This document shows positions 25,580 to 36,794 of a DNA stretch of 64,000 nucleotides, piece after piece; positions within the stretch are counted from its first letter, which is position 1, and each line of letters opens with the position of its first letter. Made by a program: the position numbers and the translations under genes. The notes below the pieces were generated by a model. It did not search any database. It worked only from the letters and a program-made list of their open reading frames with translations, and was not told where the DNA came from. Source of the DNA: Nguyenibacter vanlangensis. Its GTDB lineage: Bacteria > Pseudomonadota > Alphaproteobacteria > Acetobacterales > Acetobacteraceae. The stretch lies in contig NZ_CP152276.1 in assembly GCF_038719015.1 (NCBI RefSeq), forward strand, positions 444,001 through 508,000. The letters are read 5' to 3'.

Positions 25580-26031
25580 AAAAACTCCTTGCCCTCGCCG
25601 TCTCCCTCGCCGCCGCCACGCCGGCCTTCGCCGCTCCGGACGGGCAGGCGCTGTATGGGGCCAATTGCGGCATCTGCCACCAGGGCGGCGGCGTCGGGGC
25701 GCCGGGGCAGTTCCCGCCCCTGGCCAACCGGATCGACAAGATCGCCTCCACGCCCGACGGCAAGAAATACCTGACCCAGGTGCTGATGAACGGCCTGTCC
25801 GGCATGATCGAGGCCGGCGGCGCGACCTATGTCGGCTTCATGCCCAGCTTCAAAAGCCTGCCGGACGACCAGGTCGCGGCGATCCTGACCTACCTGTCCG
25901 GGCTGGGCGCGACCAAGCCCGCGCCCGTCTTCACGGCGGCGGACCTGGCGGCGGCGCGCGCGGCGCCGATGTCCTCCTCGGCTGTCGCCGCGGCACGGAA
26001 GACGCTGAATGCGGCGCATCCCCTTCCGTAA
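25576..26031 (+). CDS. Small periplasmic cytochrome c linked to amine dehydrogenase
   Basis: A 151-residue class I cytochrome c with signal peptide MKKLLALAVSLAAATPAFA, one haem site CGICH near residue 33, and a probable distal methionine ligand in GFMPSF. The ATG at 25576 overlaps the mauA stop (ATGA), indicating translational coupling. It is the likely electron acceptor of the amine dehydrogenase in place of the blue copper protein amicyanin, which is absent here. The C-terminal 35 residues are alanine-rich and beyond the haem fold. Confidence 0.85.
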   Translation: MKKLLALAVSLAAATPAFAAPDGQALYGANCGICHQGGGVGAPGQFPPLANRIDKIASTPDGKKYLTQVLMNGLSGMIEAGGATYVGFMPSFKSLPDDQVAAILTYLSGLGATKPAPVFTAADLAAARAAPMSSSAVAAARKTLNAAHPLP

Positions 26032-26506
26032 TCGCCCGGCTGCCGTCCGGCCGGTGCTGGCTCTGCTGGCGCTGGCCGGGCTTCTCCCTCCGGGCCAGCC
26101 GGCCCGGGCCCTGGACCAGACCCGCAGCACCTATCTGATGAAATGCGGCGGCTGCCACGGGATCGAAGGCCAGTCCGGACAGACCTATATCCCCACCTTG
26201 CGCGACCGGATCGGCACGCTGACCTGCACGCAGGAAGGCAGGGCCTATCTGCTGCGCGTCCCAGGCGTCTCGATGTCGCTGATCCGCGACGACGCGCTGA
26301 TGGCGCAGGTCATGAATTTCGTGCTGTTCGACCTGGGCGGTTCCAGCACCCCGCGCGGCACGCCTCCCTTCACCGTACAGGAAATCCGCGCCCTGCGCGG
26401 CAACCCGCTGCGCACGACCGACCTGCCCAGCCTGCGCGCCGGCGTCTGGGGCCGCGCCGTCACCGCCTGCGCCGCCCGCACCGGCGGCGCGGCGCACCCT
26501 TATTGA
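26009..26506 (+). CDS. Second cytochrome c of the amine dehydrogenase cluster
   Basis: A 165-residue exported protein with one haem site CGGCH (about residue 46) and an N-terminal hydrophobic signal (PVLALLALAGLLPPGQPARA). It overlaps the preceding cytochrome gene by 23 bases. Beyond the haem motif it is not a standard class I cytochrome: two further cysteines (LTCTQEG and VTACAART) could form a disulfide, and methionines in VPGVSMSLIR or LMAQVMNF could be the sixth ligand. It could be a second electron carrier or take part in cofactor maturation; a single haem makes it unlike the diheme MauG. Confidence 0.75.
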   Translation: MRRIPFRNRPAAVRPVLALLALAGLLPPGQPARALDQTRSTYLMKCGGCHGIEGQSGQTYIPTLRDRIGTLTCTQEGRAYLLRVPGVSMSLIRDDALMAQVMNFVLFDLGGSSTPRGTPPFTVQEIRALRGNPLRTTDLPSLRAGVWGRAVTACAARTGGAAHPY

Positions 26507-26512
26507 TACTGA

Positions 26513-28759
<2,247 letters not shown>

Positions 28760-28805
28760 TCCCGGCCCCACGCCCGATCGAGACGCCCAGACTGACAGGA
28801 CGCCC

Positions 28806-30113
28806 ATGACTCCCAGCGCGCGGCTCGCCGCCGCCATCGATCTGCTGACGGCGATCGAGGATACGCCTCGCCGCCCGGCGGACGCTGTCGCCAATGCCTT
28901 CTTCCGTGAACGACGCTACATCGGTGGCGGAGACCGCCGGGCGATCTCCGCCCGGGTCTGGGCCGCGCTGCGCCATTGGCGCCGGCTCGCCTGGTGGATC
29001 GAACGCGGTGCCGCCGTCCCGACGCCCCGTGCGCGGCTCATCGCGCTGCTGTCGCTGGCCCAGCCTTCGGAGATCCAGCCTCCGGGCGAAACCGTGCAGG
29101 ACCTGTTCTCCGGCGATCGCTACGCCCCGCCACCGCTGACGGCGGGCGAACGCGCATTGGCGGCCGCCCTGCGCGGTCAGGCCATGGTCCATCCCGACAT
29201 GCCCCGTGCCGTCGTCCTCGAAGTGCCCGACTGGCTGCTGCCCCGGCTCGAGGCCGCGTTCGGCCCGGATGTCGAGGCCGAGATCGCCGCCCTGGCCGGC
29301 GAGGCCACGCTGGACCTGCGGGTCAACCTGCTGAAGACCACCCGCGCCGAGGCCGCGCGCCTGCTGGCGGCGGACGGCATCGAGGCCCGGCAGACCGATC
29401 TGTCGCCCTGGGGCCTGCGGGTGCCCGGCCGCCAGCCGGTCACCGCGACCGCGGCATTCAAGGCCGGTCTGGTGGAAATCCAGGACGAGGGCAGCCAGAT
29501 CGTGGTCGCCGCCGCCGACGCGCGTCCCGGCATGCGGGTGCTGGATTACTGCGCCGGCGCCGCCGGCAAGACGCTGGGCATGGCGATGACCATGCAGAAT
29601 CGCGGCCACATCGTCGCCTGCGACGTCTCCGAACCCAGGCTGGAGGGCGCGGTTCGCCGCCTGCGCCGCGCCGGCGTGCACAATGCCGAACGGCATTTGC
29701 TGATCCCCGGTGATCGCTGGGCCCGCCGCCGCGCCGGCAGCTTCGACCGGGTGCTGGTCGACGCCCCCTGCACCGGCACGGGCACCTGGCGGCGCAACCC
29801 CGATGCCCGCCTGCGCCTGACCGAACAGGATGTGGCCGAACTGACGCGGAAACAGGCCGAAATCCTGGCCGTCGCGGCCAGCCTGGTACGCCCGGGCGGC
29901 CGGCTGGTCTACGCCACCTGTTCGATCCTGCCCGAGGAGAATCAGGACCGGATCGACGCCTTCCTGCGCGCCACGCCGCATTTCCGCCGCGCCGATTCCA
30001 CCCCCGACTGCGGCCTGCCGCCCGGCCTGGCCCGGGACGGGATGATCGCGCTGTCTCCCCTGCGGCATGGCACGGACGGGTTCTTCGCGGCGATCCTGGA
30101 ACGGACCGCCTGA
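28806..30113 (+). CDS. rsmB: RsmB-type RNA cytosine-C5 methyltransferase
   Basis: A 435-residue methyltransferase with an N-terminal NusB-like RNA-binding domain (about 1-130) and a C-terminal Rossmann methyltransferase domain. SAM-binding motif I is VLDYCAGAAGKTLGMA; the two catalytic cysteines are in motif IV VDAPCTGTGTWRRNPD and motif VI YATCSILPEENQD. RsmB makes m5C967 in 16S rRNA. The NusB-like domain is divergent, so another NOL1/NOP2/sun family member is possible. It is co-directional with guaB and ends in an intrinsic terminator. Confidence 0.88.
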   Translation: MTPSARLAAAIDLLTAIEDTPRRPADAVANAFFRERRYIGGGDRRAISARVWAALRHWRRLAWWIERGAAVPTPRARLIALLSLAQPSEIQPPGETVQDLFSGDRYAPPPLTAGERALAAALRGQAMVHPDMPRAVVLEVPDWLLPRLEAAFGPDVEAEIAALAGEATLDLRVNLLKTTRAEAARLLAADGIEARQTDLSPWGLRVPGRQPVTATAAFKAGLVEIQDEGSQIVVAAADARPGMRVLDYCAGAAGKTLGMAMTMQNRGHIVACDVSEPRLEGAVRRLRRAGVHNAERHLLIPGDRWARRRAGSFDRVLVDAPCTGTGTWRRNPDARLRLTEQDVAELTRKQAEILAVAASLVRPGGRLVYATCSILPEENQDRIDAFLRATPHFRRADSTPDCGLPPGLARDGMIALSPLRHGTDGFFAAILERTA

Positions 30114-30129
30114 CAAGGCGGCTTTTTTT
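30106..30129 (+). terminator. Rho-independent terminator of guaB-rsmB
   Basis: CCGCC-TGACAA-GGCGG followed by CTTTTTTT. The stem incorporates the last codons and stop (TGA) of rsmB. It is the clearest intrinsic terminator in the window. Confidence 0.85.
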
Positions 30130-30207
30130 CTGGTCGGAAGACCGGATTTCTCCAATCATCATCTGATGCGTGCCCGCCTTGTCGGGCCCAAAATCCGGGA
30201 AGCGGGC

Positions 30208-32073
30208 ATGCAGGACAACCTGGCCATCGGCATCTTGTGCGTACTGGGCGGCGGCATCGGCGCCCAATGGATCGCCTGGCGCTTCCGCTTGCCGGCCATC
30301 GTGCTGCTGTTCGCGCTGGGCCTGCTCTACGGCCCGGGCACCCGGCTGCTGCATCCCTCGGCGGCGATCGGCCGCTATTTCCACCCCATGGTCTCGCTCG
30401 CCGTGGCCTTCATCGTCTTCGAGGGCGGCCTGGCGCTGGATTTCCGGCAATGGCGCGCGGCGGGCGAGGGGGTACTGCGCCTTACGGTGGTGGCCCTGCC
30501 CATCAACTGGGTCCTCGGCGCCCTGGCGGCGCATTTCGTCGGACACCTGCATTGGGGGGCGTCCTGGCTGTTCGGCGCGATCATCGTGGTGACCGGCCCC
30601 ACGGTGGTGCTGCCGTTGCTGCGCCACGCCAAATTGCGGCCGCGCGTCGCGGCCTTCCTGCGCTGGGAAGCCATCCTGAACGACCCGGTGGGCGCGATCC
30701 TGGCCACCCTGGTGCTGGAATTCCTTGTCATTCAGGGCAACCGGCATTCGGGCATGTTCATGGTCGAAATCGTGCCGCACCTATTGTTTTCCACCATGAT
30801 GGCGCTGGGCTGCGGCGTGTTTCCGGCCGTGCTGGTCCGCTTCCTGACGGTGCGGGACCTGATTCCGGAAATCCTGCGCATTCCCATCATCCTGACCCTG
30901 GCGATGAGCGTCTTCGCGATCTGCAACTTCATCATGGAGGGGGCGGGCCTGATGGCGGCGACGGTGTTCGGCATTGCGCTGACCAATATGCGCGTCACCG
31001 GCATGTCGGAATTGCGCAGGATCAAGGAATCGCTGGGCGTGCTGGTCGTGTCCTGCCTGTTCGTCCTGCTGACGGCCGACCTGCATCGCGATGTACTGAA
31101 ACGGCTCTCGCTGCCGATCGTGGCCATGACGCTGACGGTGCTGTTCGTGGTGCGGCCGGTGGGCATCCTGCTGTCGACCATGCGCTCCAATCTGTCCTGG
31201 CAGGAGCGCCTGTTCGTCGGCTGGATCGCGCCGCGCGGCATCGTGGCCGCCGCCGTCGCCGGCGTGGCCGGCCTGCAATTGCAGGAGGCCGGCTATCCCA
31301 GCGCCGACCTCGTGACCCCGGCCGTGTTCGCGGTCATCGCCACCACCATGATCCTGCACGGTTTCTCGCTGCGTCCCCTGGCCCGCACCCTGCGCCTGAC
31401 CCTGTCGGATGAACCCACGCTGGCCATCGTCGGAGCCAATAGCTGGTCCACCGACCTCGCCGGGGTCCTGCACCGGCTGGGGGTGCCGGTCCTGCTGATC
31501 GACACTTATGCCGGCGCGCTGTCTCCCGCCATGCGCGCCGGCATCCCGACCCTGAGGGCCGAATTGCTGTCGGAAGAAGGGATCGAGATGCTCGAGGAAC
31601 GCCCCGCCGACTATCTGATCGCGGCGACGCCCGACGCGATCTATAACGGCCTGGTCTGCGCCCGCCTGGCTCCGGATTTCGGACGCCAGCGGGTCTTTCA
31701 GGTCAGCCCCGGCGTTGCGCGCCTGGACCAGTATCGCGGGCTCAGCCGCGATTCGCGCGGCAAGGTGCTGGGCGAGCCGACCTGGAACTTCACCCTGTTC
31801 GACACGCTGTACGAACGGGGCTGGCGCTTCCGTGCCACCCCCGCCACCGCGCCGGCGCCCGGGATATCGCCGTCCTCGGCTTCGTCCCCGTCCTCGTCCT
31901 CGGCGGCCACCAGGGCCGCGACTCCCGCCGACGGCAACCGCCTGACGATCATGACGGTGCGCAAGGGCACCGCCATCCTGATCCGCTCGGTCGAGGACGA
32001 GATCCCGGCCGCTCCCACGCCTGGCGACATGATCATCGCCATGGAATCGCCCGCGCCCGCCGAATCGTCCTGA
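30208..32073 (+). CDS. CPA1-type cation:proton antiporter with TrkA-like C-terminal region
   Basis: A 621-residue membrane protein. The first two thirds form about 12 transmembrane helices of the Na+/H+ exchanger fold, including FEGGLALDF and a conserved acidic pair in WEAILNDPVGAIL (the ND motif). A cytoplasmic nucleotide-binding domain follows (LAIVGANSWSTDLAGVL, about residues 408-540), then a serine/alanine/proline low-complexity linker (SPSSASSPSSSSAATRAATP) and a short TrkA-C-like tail. It probably exchanges Na+ or K+ for protons, relevant to pH homeostasis in an acid producer. ATG 30208 is preferred; ATG 30166 would add 14 residues. Confidence 0.87.
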   Translation: MQDNLAIGILCVLGGGIGAQWIAWRFRLPAIVLLFALGLLYGPGTRLLHPSAAIGRYFHPMVSLAVAFIVFEGGLALDFRQWRAAGEGVLRLTVVALPINWVLGALAAHFVGHLHWGASWLFGAIIVVTGPTVVLPLLRHAKLRPRVAAFLRWEAILNDPVGAILATLVLEFLVIQGNRHSGMFMVEIVPHLLFSTMMALGCGVFPAVLVRFLTVRDLIPEILRIPIILTLAMSVFAICNFIMEGAGLMAATVFGIALTNMRVTGMSELRRIKESLGVLVVSCLFVLLTADLHRDVLKRLSLPIVAMTLTVLFVVRPVGILLSTMRSNLSWQERLFVGWIAPRGIVAAAVAGVAGLQLQEAGYPSADLVTPAVFAVIATTMILHGFSLRPLARTLRLTLSDEPTLAIVGANSWSTDLAGVLHRLGVPVLLIDTYAGALSPAMRAGIPTLRAELLSEEGIEMLEERPADYLIAATPDAIYNGLVCARLAPDFGRQRVFQVSPGVARLDQYRGLSRDSRGKVLGEPTWNFTLFDTLYERGWRFRATPATAPAPGISPSSASSPSSSSAATRAATPADGNRLTIMTVRKGTAILIRSVEDEIPAAPTPGDMIIAMESPAPAESS

Positions 32074-32090
32074 AAACACCCCCGGGCCGG

Positions 32091-32618
32091 TCAGGTTCCG
32101 ATCGGCAGGTCGATCTCGGGCACCGCGATCTCGGTCAGCCCGGCGGCCAGCAGGCGCCGCAGGTCCGATTCGCGCAGGGCGATGCAGCCTTCGGTCGGGC
32201 GCCCGTCCGGCGCCTGCAGATGCAGGAAAATGGCCGAGCCCCGACCCCGTACCGGCGGCGAATCGTTGTAACCCAGCACGATCACGATATTGTAAACATC
32301 ATCGTCGCGCCACATCCGCTCATGCCGCGCGGGGTGGGGCAGGGTGACCGGCCGGTTATAATCCGGATGGGTCGGATCGTCGCACCAGCCGTCATGCAGC
32401 GCCAGCGGTTCCACCGGCAGGGCGCAGGCCGGCGGTGCCACGCGATCGGCGCGGTACAGCACGCGGCGCAGCGGCAAAACACCGCTCGGCGTCGCAAGAT
32501 CGCCTTCCTGCTTGAGAATTCGGATCCCTCCGGCACCGATCGCGGCCGGGACCTGCTCGCCTCTGCAATGCAGGCGTGCATCCGCCCCCGTATGCGTTTC
32601 CAGAACTGCGCGTATCAT
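32091..32618 (-). CDS. L,D-transpeptidase (YkuD domain) without signal peptide
   Basis: A 175-residue protein consisting almost wholly of a YkuD/ErfK catalytic domain. The catalytic motif is H133-L-Q ... T-E-G-C145-I-A-L, a variant of the usual H-x(14-17)-[S/T]-H-G-C-h-N in which the residue before Gly is Glu and Asn is replaced by Leu. Such enzymes crosslink peptidoglycan stems through a cysteine thioester. No signal peptide is apparent at the N-terminus (MIRAVLETHTGADARLHC), so export is unexplained. Acetic acid bacteria are known to use a distinctive YkuD family that makes L-Ala-mDAP crosslinks; this may belong to it (inference). Confidence 0.82.
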   Translation of the reverse strand: MIRAVLETHTGADARLHCRGEQVPAAIGAGGIRILKQEGDLATPSGVLPLRRVLYRADRVAPPACALPVEPLALHDGWCDDPTHPDYNRPVTLPHPARHERMWRDDDVYNIVIVLGYNDSPPVRGRGSAIFLHLQAPDGRPTEGCIALRESDLRRLLAAGLTEIAVPEIDLPIGT

Positions 32619-32660
32619 CGGGGTCTCTCCTGGCGGGTCGTTTTTTTACAAGAATCGGGC

Positions 32661-32713
32661 CTGGTGTCCCGAATCCGAGATCCGCTGGATGTCAGATTCA
32701 TAGTGGACACCAG
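32661..32713. repeat. Imperfect inverted repeat CTGGTGTCC...GGACACCAG
   Basis: CTGGTGTCC (32661-32669) is matched by its exact reverse complement GGACACCAG (32705-32713), with inner GAATC/GATTC also complementary. It lies upstream of the response-regulator gene and belongs to the palindromic family also found at 38.8 kb. Confidence 0.7.
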
Positions 32714-32727
32714 ATAAAATAATATCT

Positions 32728-32767
32728 TAGTGGCCTGTTGATCTCCGAAATTCGCCTACGAATTTCG
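32728..32767. repeat. Chimeric palindromic element
   Basis: TAGTGGCCTGTTGATC (32728-32743) matches the left arm of the palindrome at 38750, one mismatch in 16. It is followed directly by the hairpin CGAAATTCG-CCTA-CGAATTTCG (32746-32767), which matches the inner hairpin of the second palindrome at 38806. The element thus looks like parts of two elements joined. Confidence 0.7.
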
Positions 32768-32931
32768 AAGGCTGGACTAGACTGATCGGCGTCCGTGCGT
32801 CTGTATGGTCGCGAATGCGGGCCCGGGACGGCGTGGTTCGGCGGGTGCCGATTCCGAATTGGGAACGATATAGGCTATAAGGCGCTATCCCCCCACTGGA
32901 AGGGGAAAGGCCAAAAATAAAAGAGGGTTCG

Positions 32932-33645
32932 ATGGCAGGTGCGCGTCCCATATTGATAGTGGATGACGATCAGACATTGCGTCATATGCTCGTCGAACAA
33001 TTGCAGTTGGAAGGTGAGTTCCAGGCGATCGAGGCCGAATCGGTCGCCGACGCGTGGGACAAATTGAACGCGCCGGGCGCGCGCTTCGACGCCATCATCC
33101 TGGACGTCACCCTGCCGGACGGGGACGGCCGCGATTTCTGCGCCGAGTTGCGCCGCCAGGGCAAGCGGATCCCGATCATCATCCTGACCGGCTCGGATGA
33201 CGAGACGGACGTGGTACGCGGCCTCGATGCAGGTGCGAACGACTACGTCGCCAAGCCCTTCCGCATCGCCGAACTGCTGGCCCGCCTGCGGGCGCAGATG
33301 CGCATCTTCGAGAACAGCGAGGACGCCGTCTTCTCGATCGGGCCCTATGTCTTCCGCCCTTCGGCCAAGCTTCTGCAGGAGCCGACGCGCAACCGTCGCA
33401 TCCGCCTGACCGAGAAAGAGGCGGCCATCCTGAAATTCCTCTACCGCGCCGGCACACGCCCGGTCCCGCGCCAGGTGCTGCTGAACGAGGTCTGGGGCTA
33501 TAACGCCGCGGTAACCACCCACACGCTGGAAACCCATATCTACCGGCTGCGGCAGAAGATCGAACCCGATCCCACCAACGCGTCGCTGCTGGTAACCGAG
33601 GGCGGCGGCTACCGCCTGGATCCCGAAGGCGGCCTGCGCGGCTGA
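32932..33645 (+). CDS. OmpR/PhoB-family response regulator (orphan)
   Basis: A 237-residue two-component regulator. The receiver domain has the acidic pair D11-D13, phosphoacceptor D58 (in IILDVTLP), T86 and K108 (in YVAKPF). The C-terminal winged-helix DNA-binding domain runs from about 140 to 232 (RLTEKEAAILKFLYRAGTRPV, VTTHTLETHIYRLRQKIE). No histidine kinase gene is adjacent: convergent exonuclease III follows and a repeat-filled 310-base intergenic space precedes it. Targets are unknown. Confidence 0.92.
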   Translation: MAGARPILIVDDDQTLRHMLVEQLQLEGEFQAIEAESVADAWDKLNAPGARFDAIILDVTLPDGDGRDFCAELRRQGKRIPIIILTGSDDETDVVRGLDAGANDYVAKPFRIAELLARLRAQMRIFENSEDAVFSIGPYVFRPSAKLLQEPTRNRRIRLTEKEAAILKFLYRAGTRPVPRQVLLNEVWGYNAAVTTHTLETHIYRLRQKIEPDPTNASLLVTEGGGYRLDPEGGLRG

Positions 33646-33682
33646 CGTGGACAAGGCGGCCGGCCGTCAGGCAGGCCGCCGA

Positions 33683-33718
33683 CAGACGCCCCGGGTTACC
33701 CAGACGCCCAGGGTGGTG
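33683..33718. repeat. 18-bp tandem repeat at a gene junction
   Basis: CAGACGCCC recurs at 33683 and 33701, with the following CGGGT/AGGGT also similar, giving an 18-bp period. It lies between the convergent response-regulator and exonuclease III genes. Confidence 0.55.
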
Positions 33719-33728
33719 CTGCCGGCCG

Positions 33729-34544
33729 CTAGGCCGAAAAATCCATGGCAACGGGCACATGGTCCGACGTGGTGGGCCAGTCCCGCGCATCGCGCAGTAC
33801 GGTCATGTTCTGCAGCGATGCCGTCAGGTCGGACGTCACCCACACATGGTCCAGCCGCCGCCCGCGATTCGACGCCTTCCAGTCGCGGTTGCGATAGGAC
33901 CACCACGTATAGAGCTTCTCCTCGGGCGGCACGAAATGCCGCATCGCATCGACGAAGCCACAGGCCAGCCAGGCCTGCAGGCGGGTGGTCTCCGGCGGGG
34001 TATGGCTGACCACGTCCAGCAATTGCCTGTGGCTCCACACATCCTGTTCCAGCGGCGCGATATTCAGATCACCGACCAGGATCGTCCGCCGGCTGGGCCG
34101 GCCGGTGAACCACGAGGTCGCCTCGTCGACGAAGGCCAGCTTGTGCGCGAATTTCGGATTCGCCTCGGGGTCCGGCACGTCGCCGCCGGCCGGCACATAG
34201 AAATTATGCAGCTCGACCGACGCCCCGCCCAGCGCGAAGGACGCCGCGATATGCCGGCAATCGCTGCGCGCGCACCAGTCGGGCGTGTCATCCAGCGGCG
34301 TCAGCGGCACGCGCGACAGGATCGCCACGCCATTATAGGATTTCATGCCGCGGTGCTGGATATGGGCATAACCCAGCGCGCGCACCGCCTCGTCCGGGAA
34401 CAATTCGTCCGGAACCTTGGTTTCCTGCAGGCACACGATATCGGGGCGCAGTTCCTCGCCCAGCCGCTCCAGCAGCTTCAGGCGCAGGCGAAGCGAATTG
34501 ATATTCCAGGTCACGATACGCATATCCGTGCCATTGCCCATCAT
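33729..34544 (-). CDS. xth: Exodeoxyribonuclease III (AP endonuclease)
   Basis: A 271-residue Mg2+-dependent enzyme of the exonuclease III/APE1 family that cuts at abasic sites in base-excision repair. Conserved blocks are RIVTWNINSLRLR, CLQETKVP (catalytic Glu), GDLNIAPLEQDVW, GRRLDHVWV and the C-terminal TSDHVPV (catalytic His). ATG 34544, with AGAGGG just upstream, is the chosen start; ATG 34523 (MRIVTWNINS) would begin exactly at the fold and is a good alternative. Confidence 0.93.
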   Translation of the reverse strand: MMGNGTDMRIVTWNINSLRLRLKLLERLGEELRPDIVCLQETKVPDELFPDEAVRALGYAHIQHRGMKSYNGVAILSRVPLTPLDDTPDWCARSDCRHIAASFALGGASVELHNFYVPAGGDVPDPEANPKFAHKLAFVDEATSWFTGRPSRRTILVGDLNIAPLEQDVWSHRQLLDVVSHTPPETTRLQAWLACGFVDAMRHFVPPEEKLYTWWSYRNRDWKASNRGRRLDHVWVTSDLTASLQNMTVLRDARDWPTTSDHVPVAMDFSA

Positions 34545-34889
34545 GTGCCCTCTGGCAAGGCCGAATCGGCACGCAGGATGGAATGGCGAAAATTCCGTGG
34601 GATAAGGGAAACAGAACGGCAGTGGAATGACGAACAAAACGGGATCGAGTCGCGTCGGCGGGAAGAACAGGAGTCGGTGGATTTTGTCCACCTCGGGGAT
34701 TGACTTCTTTATTTTCCAAGAGATTGCTCGATTTTCACATATCCGTAGTCGATCCCGGCCTATAATTTAGCGTAAAATCAATGGATTAAATGAATTGCTT
34801 CTTTTTTATGCAATCCAAGCCGGACACAGGAAAACCGCTGTCGCCACGATTCTGTCAGCGCCTGCTCCACAGACTTATCCACATAATCG
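34545..34889. promoter_or_regulatory. Intergenic region upstream of uvrC, with one DnaA-box-like site
   Basis: About 345 bases, lower in GC around 34690-34810. It contains a perfect DnaA-box consensus TTATCCACA at 34875-34883, immediately before the uvrC GTG. I see no cluster of further boxes and no replication genes, so I read it as a regulatory or chance site. No gene is evident in the gap. Confidence 0.4.
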
Positions 34890-36794
34890 GTGGATGAATG
34901 GACGGCCTGTCTGATGGACGGCGACAATATGGCGCCGCTGGCCGTCAAGGGGGTTGCGGCCATCCAGAAGGCGCTGCTGACCATGCCGCTTTCGCCCGGC
35001 GTCTACCGGATGATCGGCGAGAAGGGCGAGGTACTGTACGTCGGCAAGGCCCGGATGCTCAAACGCCGCGTGGTCTCCTACACCCATGTCGGCAAGCTGC
35101 CCGAACGGCTGCGCCGCATGGTGTCCGAAACGGTCACGATGGAAATCGTGACCACGCATACTGAGGCCGAAGCCCTGCTGCTCGAGGCCAACTACATCAA
35201 GCGCATGAAGCCGCGCTTCAACATCCTGCTGCGCGACGACAAATCCTATCCCTGGATCATGCTCACCGACGGCGACGCCTTTCCCCAGGTGACGAAACAT
35301 CGCGGCAAGCCCGCCCGGGGCGCGTCCTACTGGGGGCCGTTCGCCTCGGCTTGGGCGGTCAACCAGACGCTGAACCTGATTCAGCGGGTCTTCCTGCTGC
35401 GCTCATGTTCCGATGCGGTCTTCACGGCGCGCACGCGCCCCTGCCTGCTGTACCAGATCAAGCGCTGCTCGGCGCCCTGCGTCGGCCGGATCGACCAGGC
35501 GGATTACGCCCACCTGGTCGAACAGGCACGCGCCTTCCTGTCCGGCCAGCGCACCGGCATCCACGAGGAGCTGGTGCACGAGATGGAGCAAGCGGCCGCG
35601 TCTTTGGAATTCGAACGCGCGGCGACCATTCGCGACCGCATCCGCGGTTTCGCCGCGATGCAGGATTCCTCGGTGATCAACCCCGCCTCGCTGGACGAGG
35701 CCGATATCGTGGCGATCGCCCAGGCGGCGGGCCATTCCTGCATCCAGGTCTTCTTCGTCCGCGGCGGCCGCAACAACGGCAACCGGGCCTTCTTCCCCGC
35801 CCATTCGCGCGACGAAACCCCCGCCGACATCCTCGGCGCCTTCCTGGCGCAATTCTATGACGACAAGCCGCCGCCGGCGCAGATCCTGCTGAACGGCCCC
35901 ATCGCCGAGCACGCGCTGATGGCCGACGCGCTGGCGATCAAGCGCGGCCGAAAGGTCGAAATCCTCACCCCCCAGCGCGGCGAGAAGCGCGCCGTGGTCG
36001 ATCACGCCGAAACCAACGCGCGCGAGGCCCTGGAACGCCGCCTGGCCGAAAGCACCGCGCAGGCGCGGCTGCTGGACGGCATGGCCGACCTGTTCGGCCT
36101 CGACGGCGCGCCGAAGCGGATCGAGATCTACGACAACAGCCATATCATGGGGGCGAATGCCTATGGCGTGATGGTGGTCGCGGGGCCTGAAGGCTTCGAC
36201 AGGCGCAGCTACCGCAAATTCTCCATCCGCGGGCCGGTAACGCCGGGCGACGATTTCGCGATGATGCGCCAGGTCCTGGAACGGCGCTTCAGCCGCGCGC
36301 TGCGCGAACGGCAGGAAGGGCAGAATGCCGCCGACTGGCCGGACATCGTGCTGATCGACGGCGGCGCGGGCCAGTATTCGGCGGTCCGCGCCGTGCTGGA
36401 CGATCTGGGCGTGAACGACGTGACCCTGGTGGCCATCGCCAAGGGGCCGGACCGCGATGCCGGGCGCGAATGGTTCCATATGGCCGACCGGCCGCCCTTC
36501 CAACTGCCGCCGCGCGACCCGGTGCTGTACTATCTACAGCGCCTGCGTGACGAGGCCCACCGTTTCGCGATCACGACCCATCGCGCCGGCCGCTCCAAGG
36601 CCCTGGTCCGGTCGGAACTGGACGATATTCCCGGCGTCGGTGCGGCGCGCAAACGCGCCTTGCTGAACCAGTTCGGCTCGGCACGCGGCGTCCGCCAGGC
36701 CGGTCTGGCCGAACTGGAAGCCACGCCCGGAATCAATCGCGAGACCGCCCGGGTGGTCTACGGCCATTTCCATCCCGGCTGGACCGGCGAGTGA
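34890..36794 (+). CDS. uvrC: Excinuclease ABC subunit C
   Basis: A 634-residue nuclease that makes both incisions in UvrABC nucleotide-excision repair. The N-terminal GIY-YIG domain has PGVYRM (36-41) and LYVGKA (49-54). A UVR motif binding UvrB is at about 225-255 ([20 protein letters not shown], split by coordinates only). The C-terminal RNase H-like endonuclease domain contains [10 protein letters not shown] and [11 protein letters not shown], and two helix-hairpin-helix motifs close the protein ([30 protein letters not shown]). GTG 34890 is taken as start; ATG 34914 or 34929 would also keep the whole domain. Confidence 0.95.
   Translation: MDEWTACLMDGDNMAPLAVKGVAAIQKALLTMPLSPGVYRMIGEKGEVLYVGKARMLKRRVVSYTHVGKLPERLRRMVSETVTMEIVTTHTEAEALLLEANYIKRMKPRFNILLRDDKSYPWIMLTDGDAFPQVTKHRGKPARGASYWGPFASAWAVNQTLNLIQRVFLLRSCSDAVFTARTRPCLLYQIKRCSAPCVGRIDQADYAHLVEQARAFLSGQRTGIHEELVHEMEQAAASLEFERAATIRDRIRGFAAMQDSSVINPASLDEADIVAIAQAAGHSCIQVFFVRGGRNNGNRAFFPAHSRDETPADILGAFLAQFYDDKPPPAQILLNGPIAEHALMADALAIKRGRKVEILTPQRGEKRAVVDHAETNAREALERRLAESTAQARLLDGMADLFGLDGAPKRIEIYDNSHIMGANAYGVMVVAGPEGFDRRSYRKFSIRGPVTPGDDFAMMRQVLERRFSRALRERQEGQNAADWPDIVLIDGGAGQYSAVRAVLDDLGVNDVTLVAIAKGPDRDAGREWFHMADRPPFQLPPRDPVLYYLQRLRDEAHRFAITTHRAGRSKALVRSELDDIPGVGAARKRALLNQFGSARGVRQAGLAELEATPGINRETARVVYGHFHPGWTGE

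Noticed and set aside
34875..34883. Perfect DnaA box TTATCCACA as an origin of replication
   Set aside because: It is a single site without a cluster or AT-rich unwinding element, and no dnaA, parAB, gidA or hemE is nearby.
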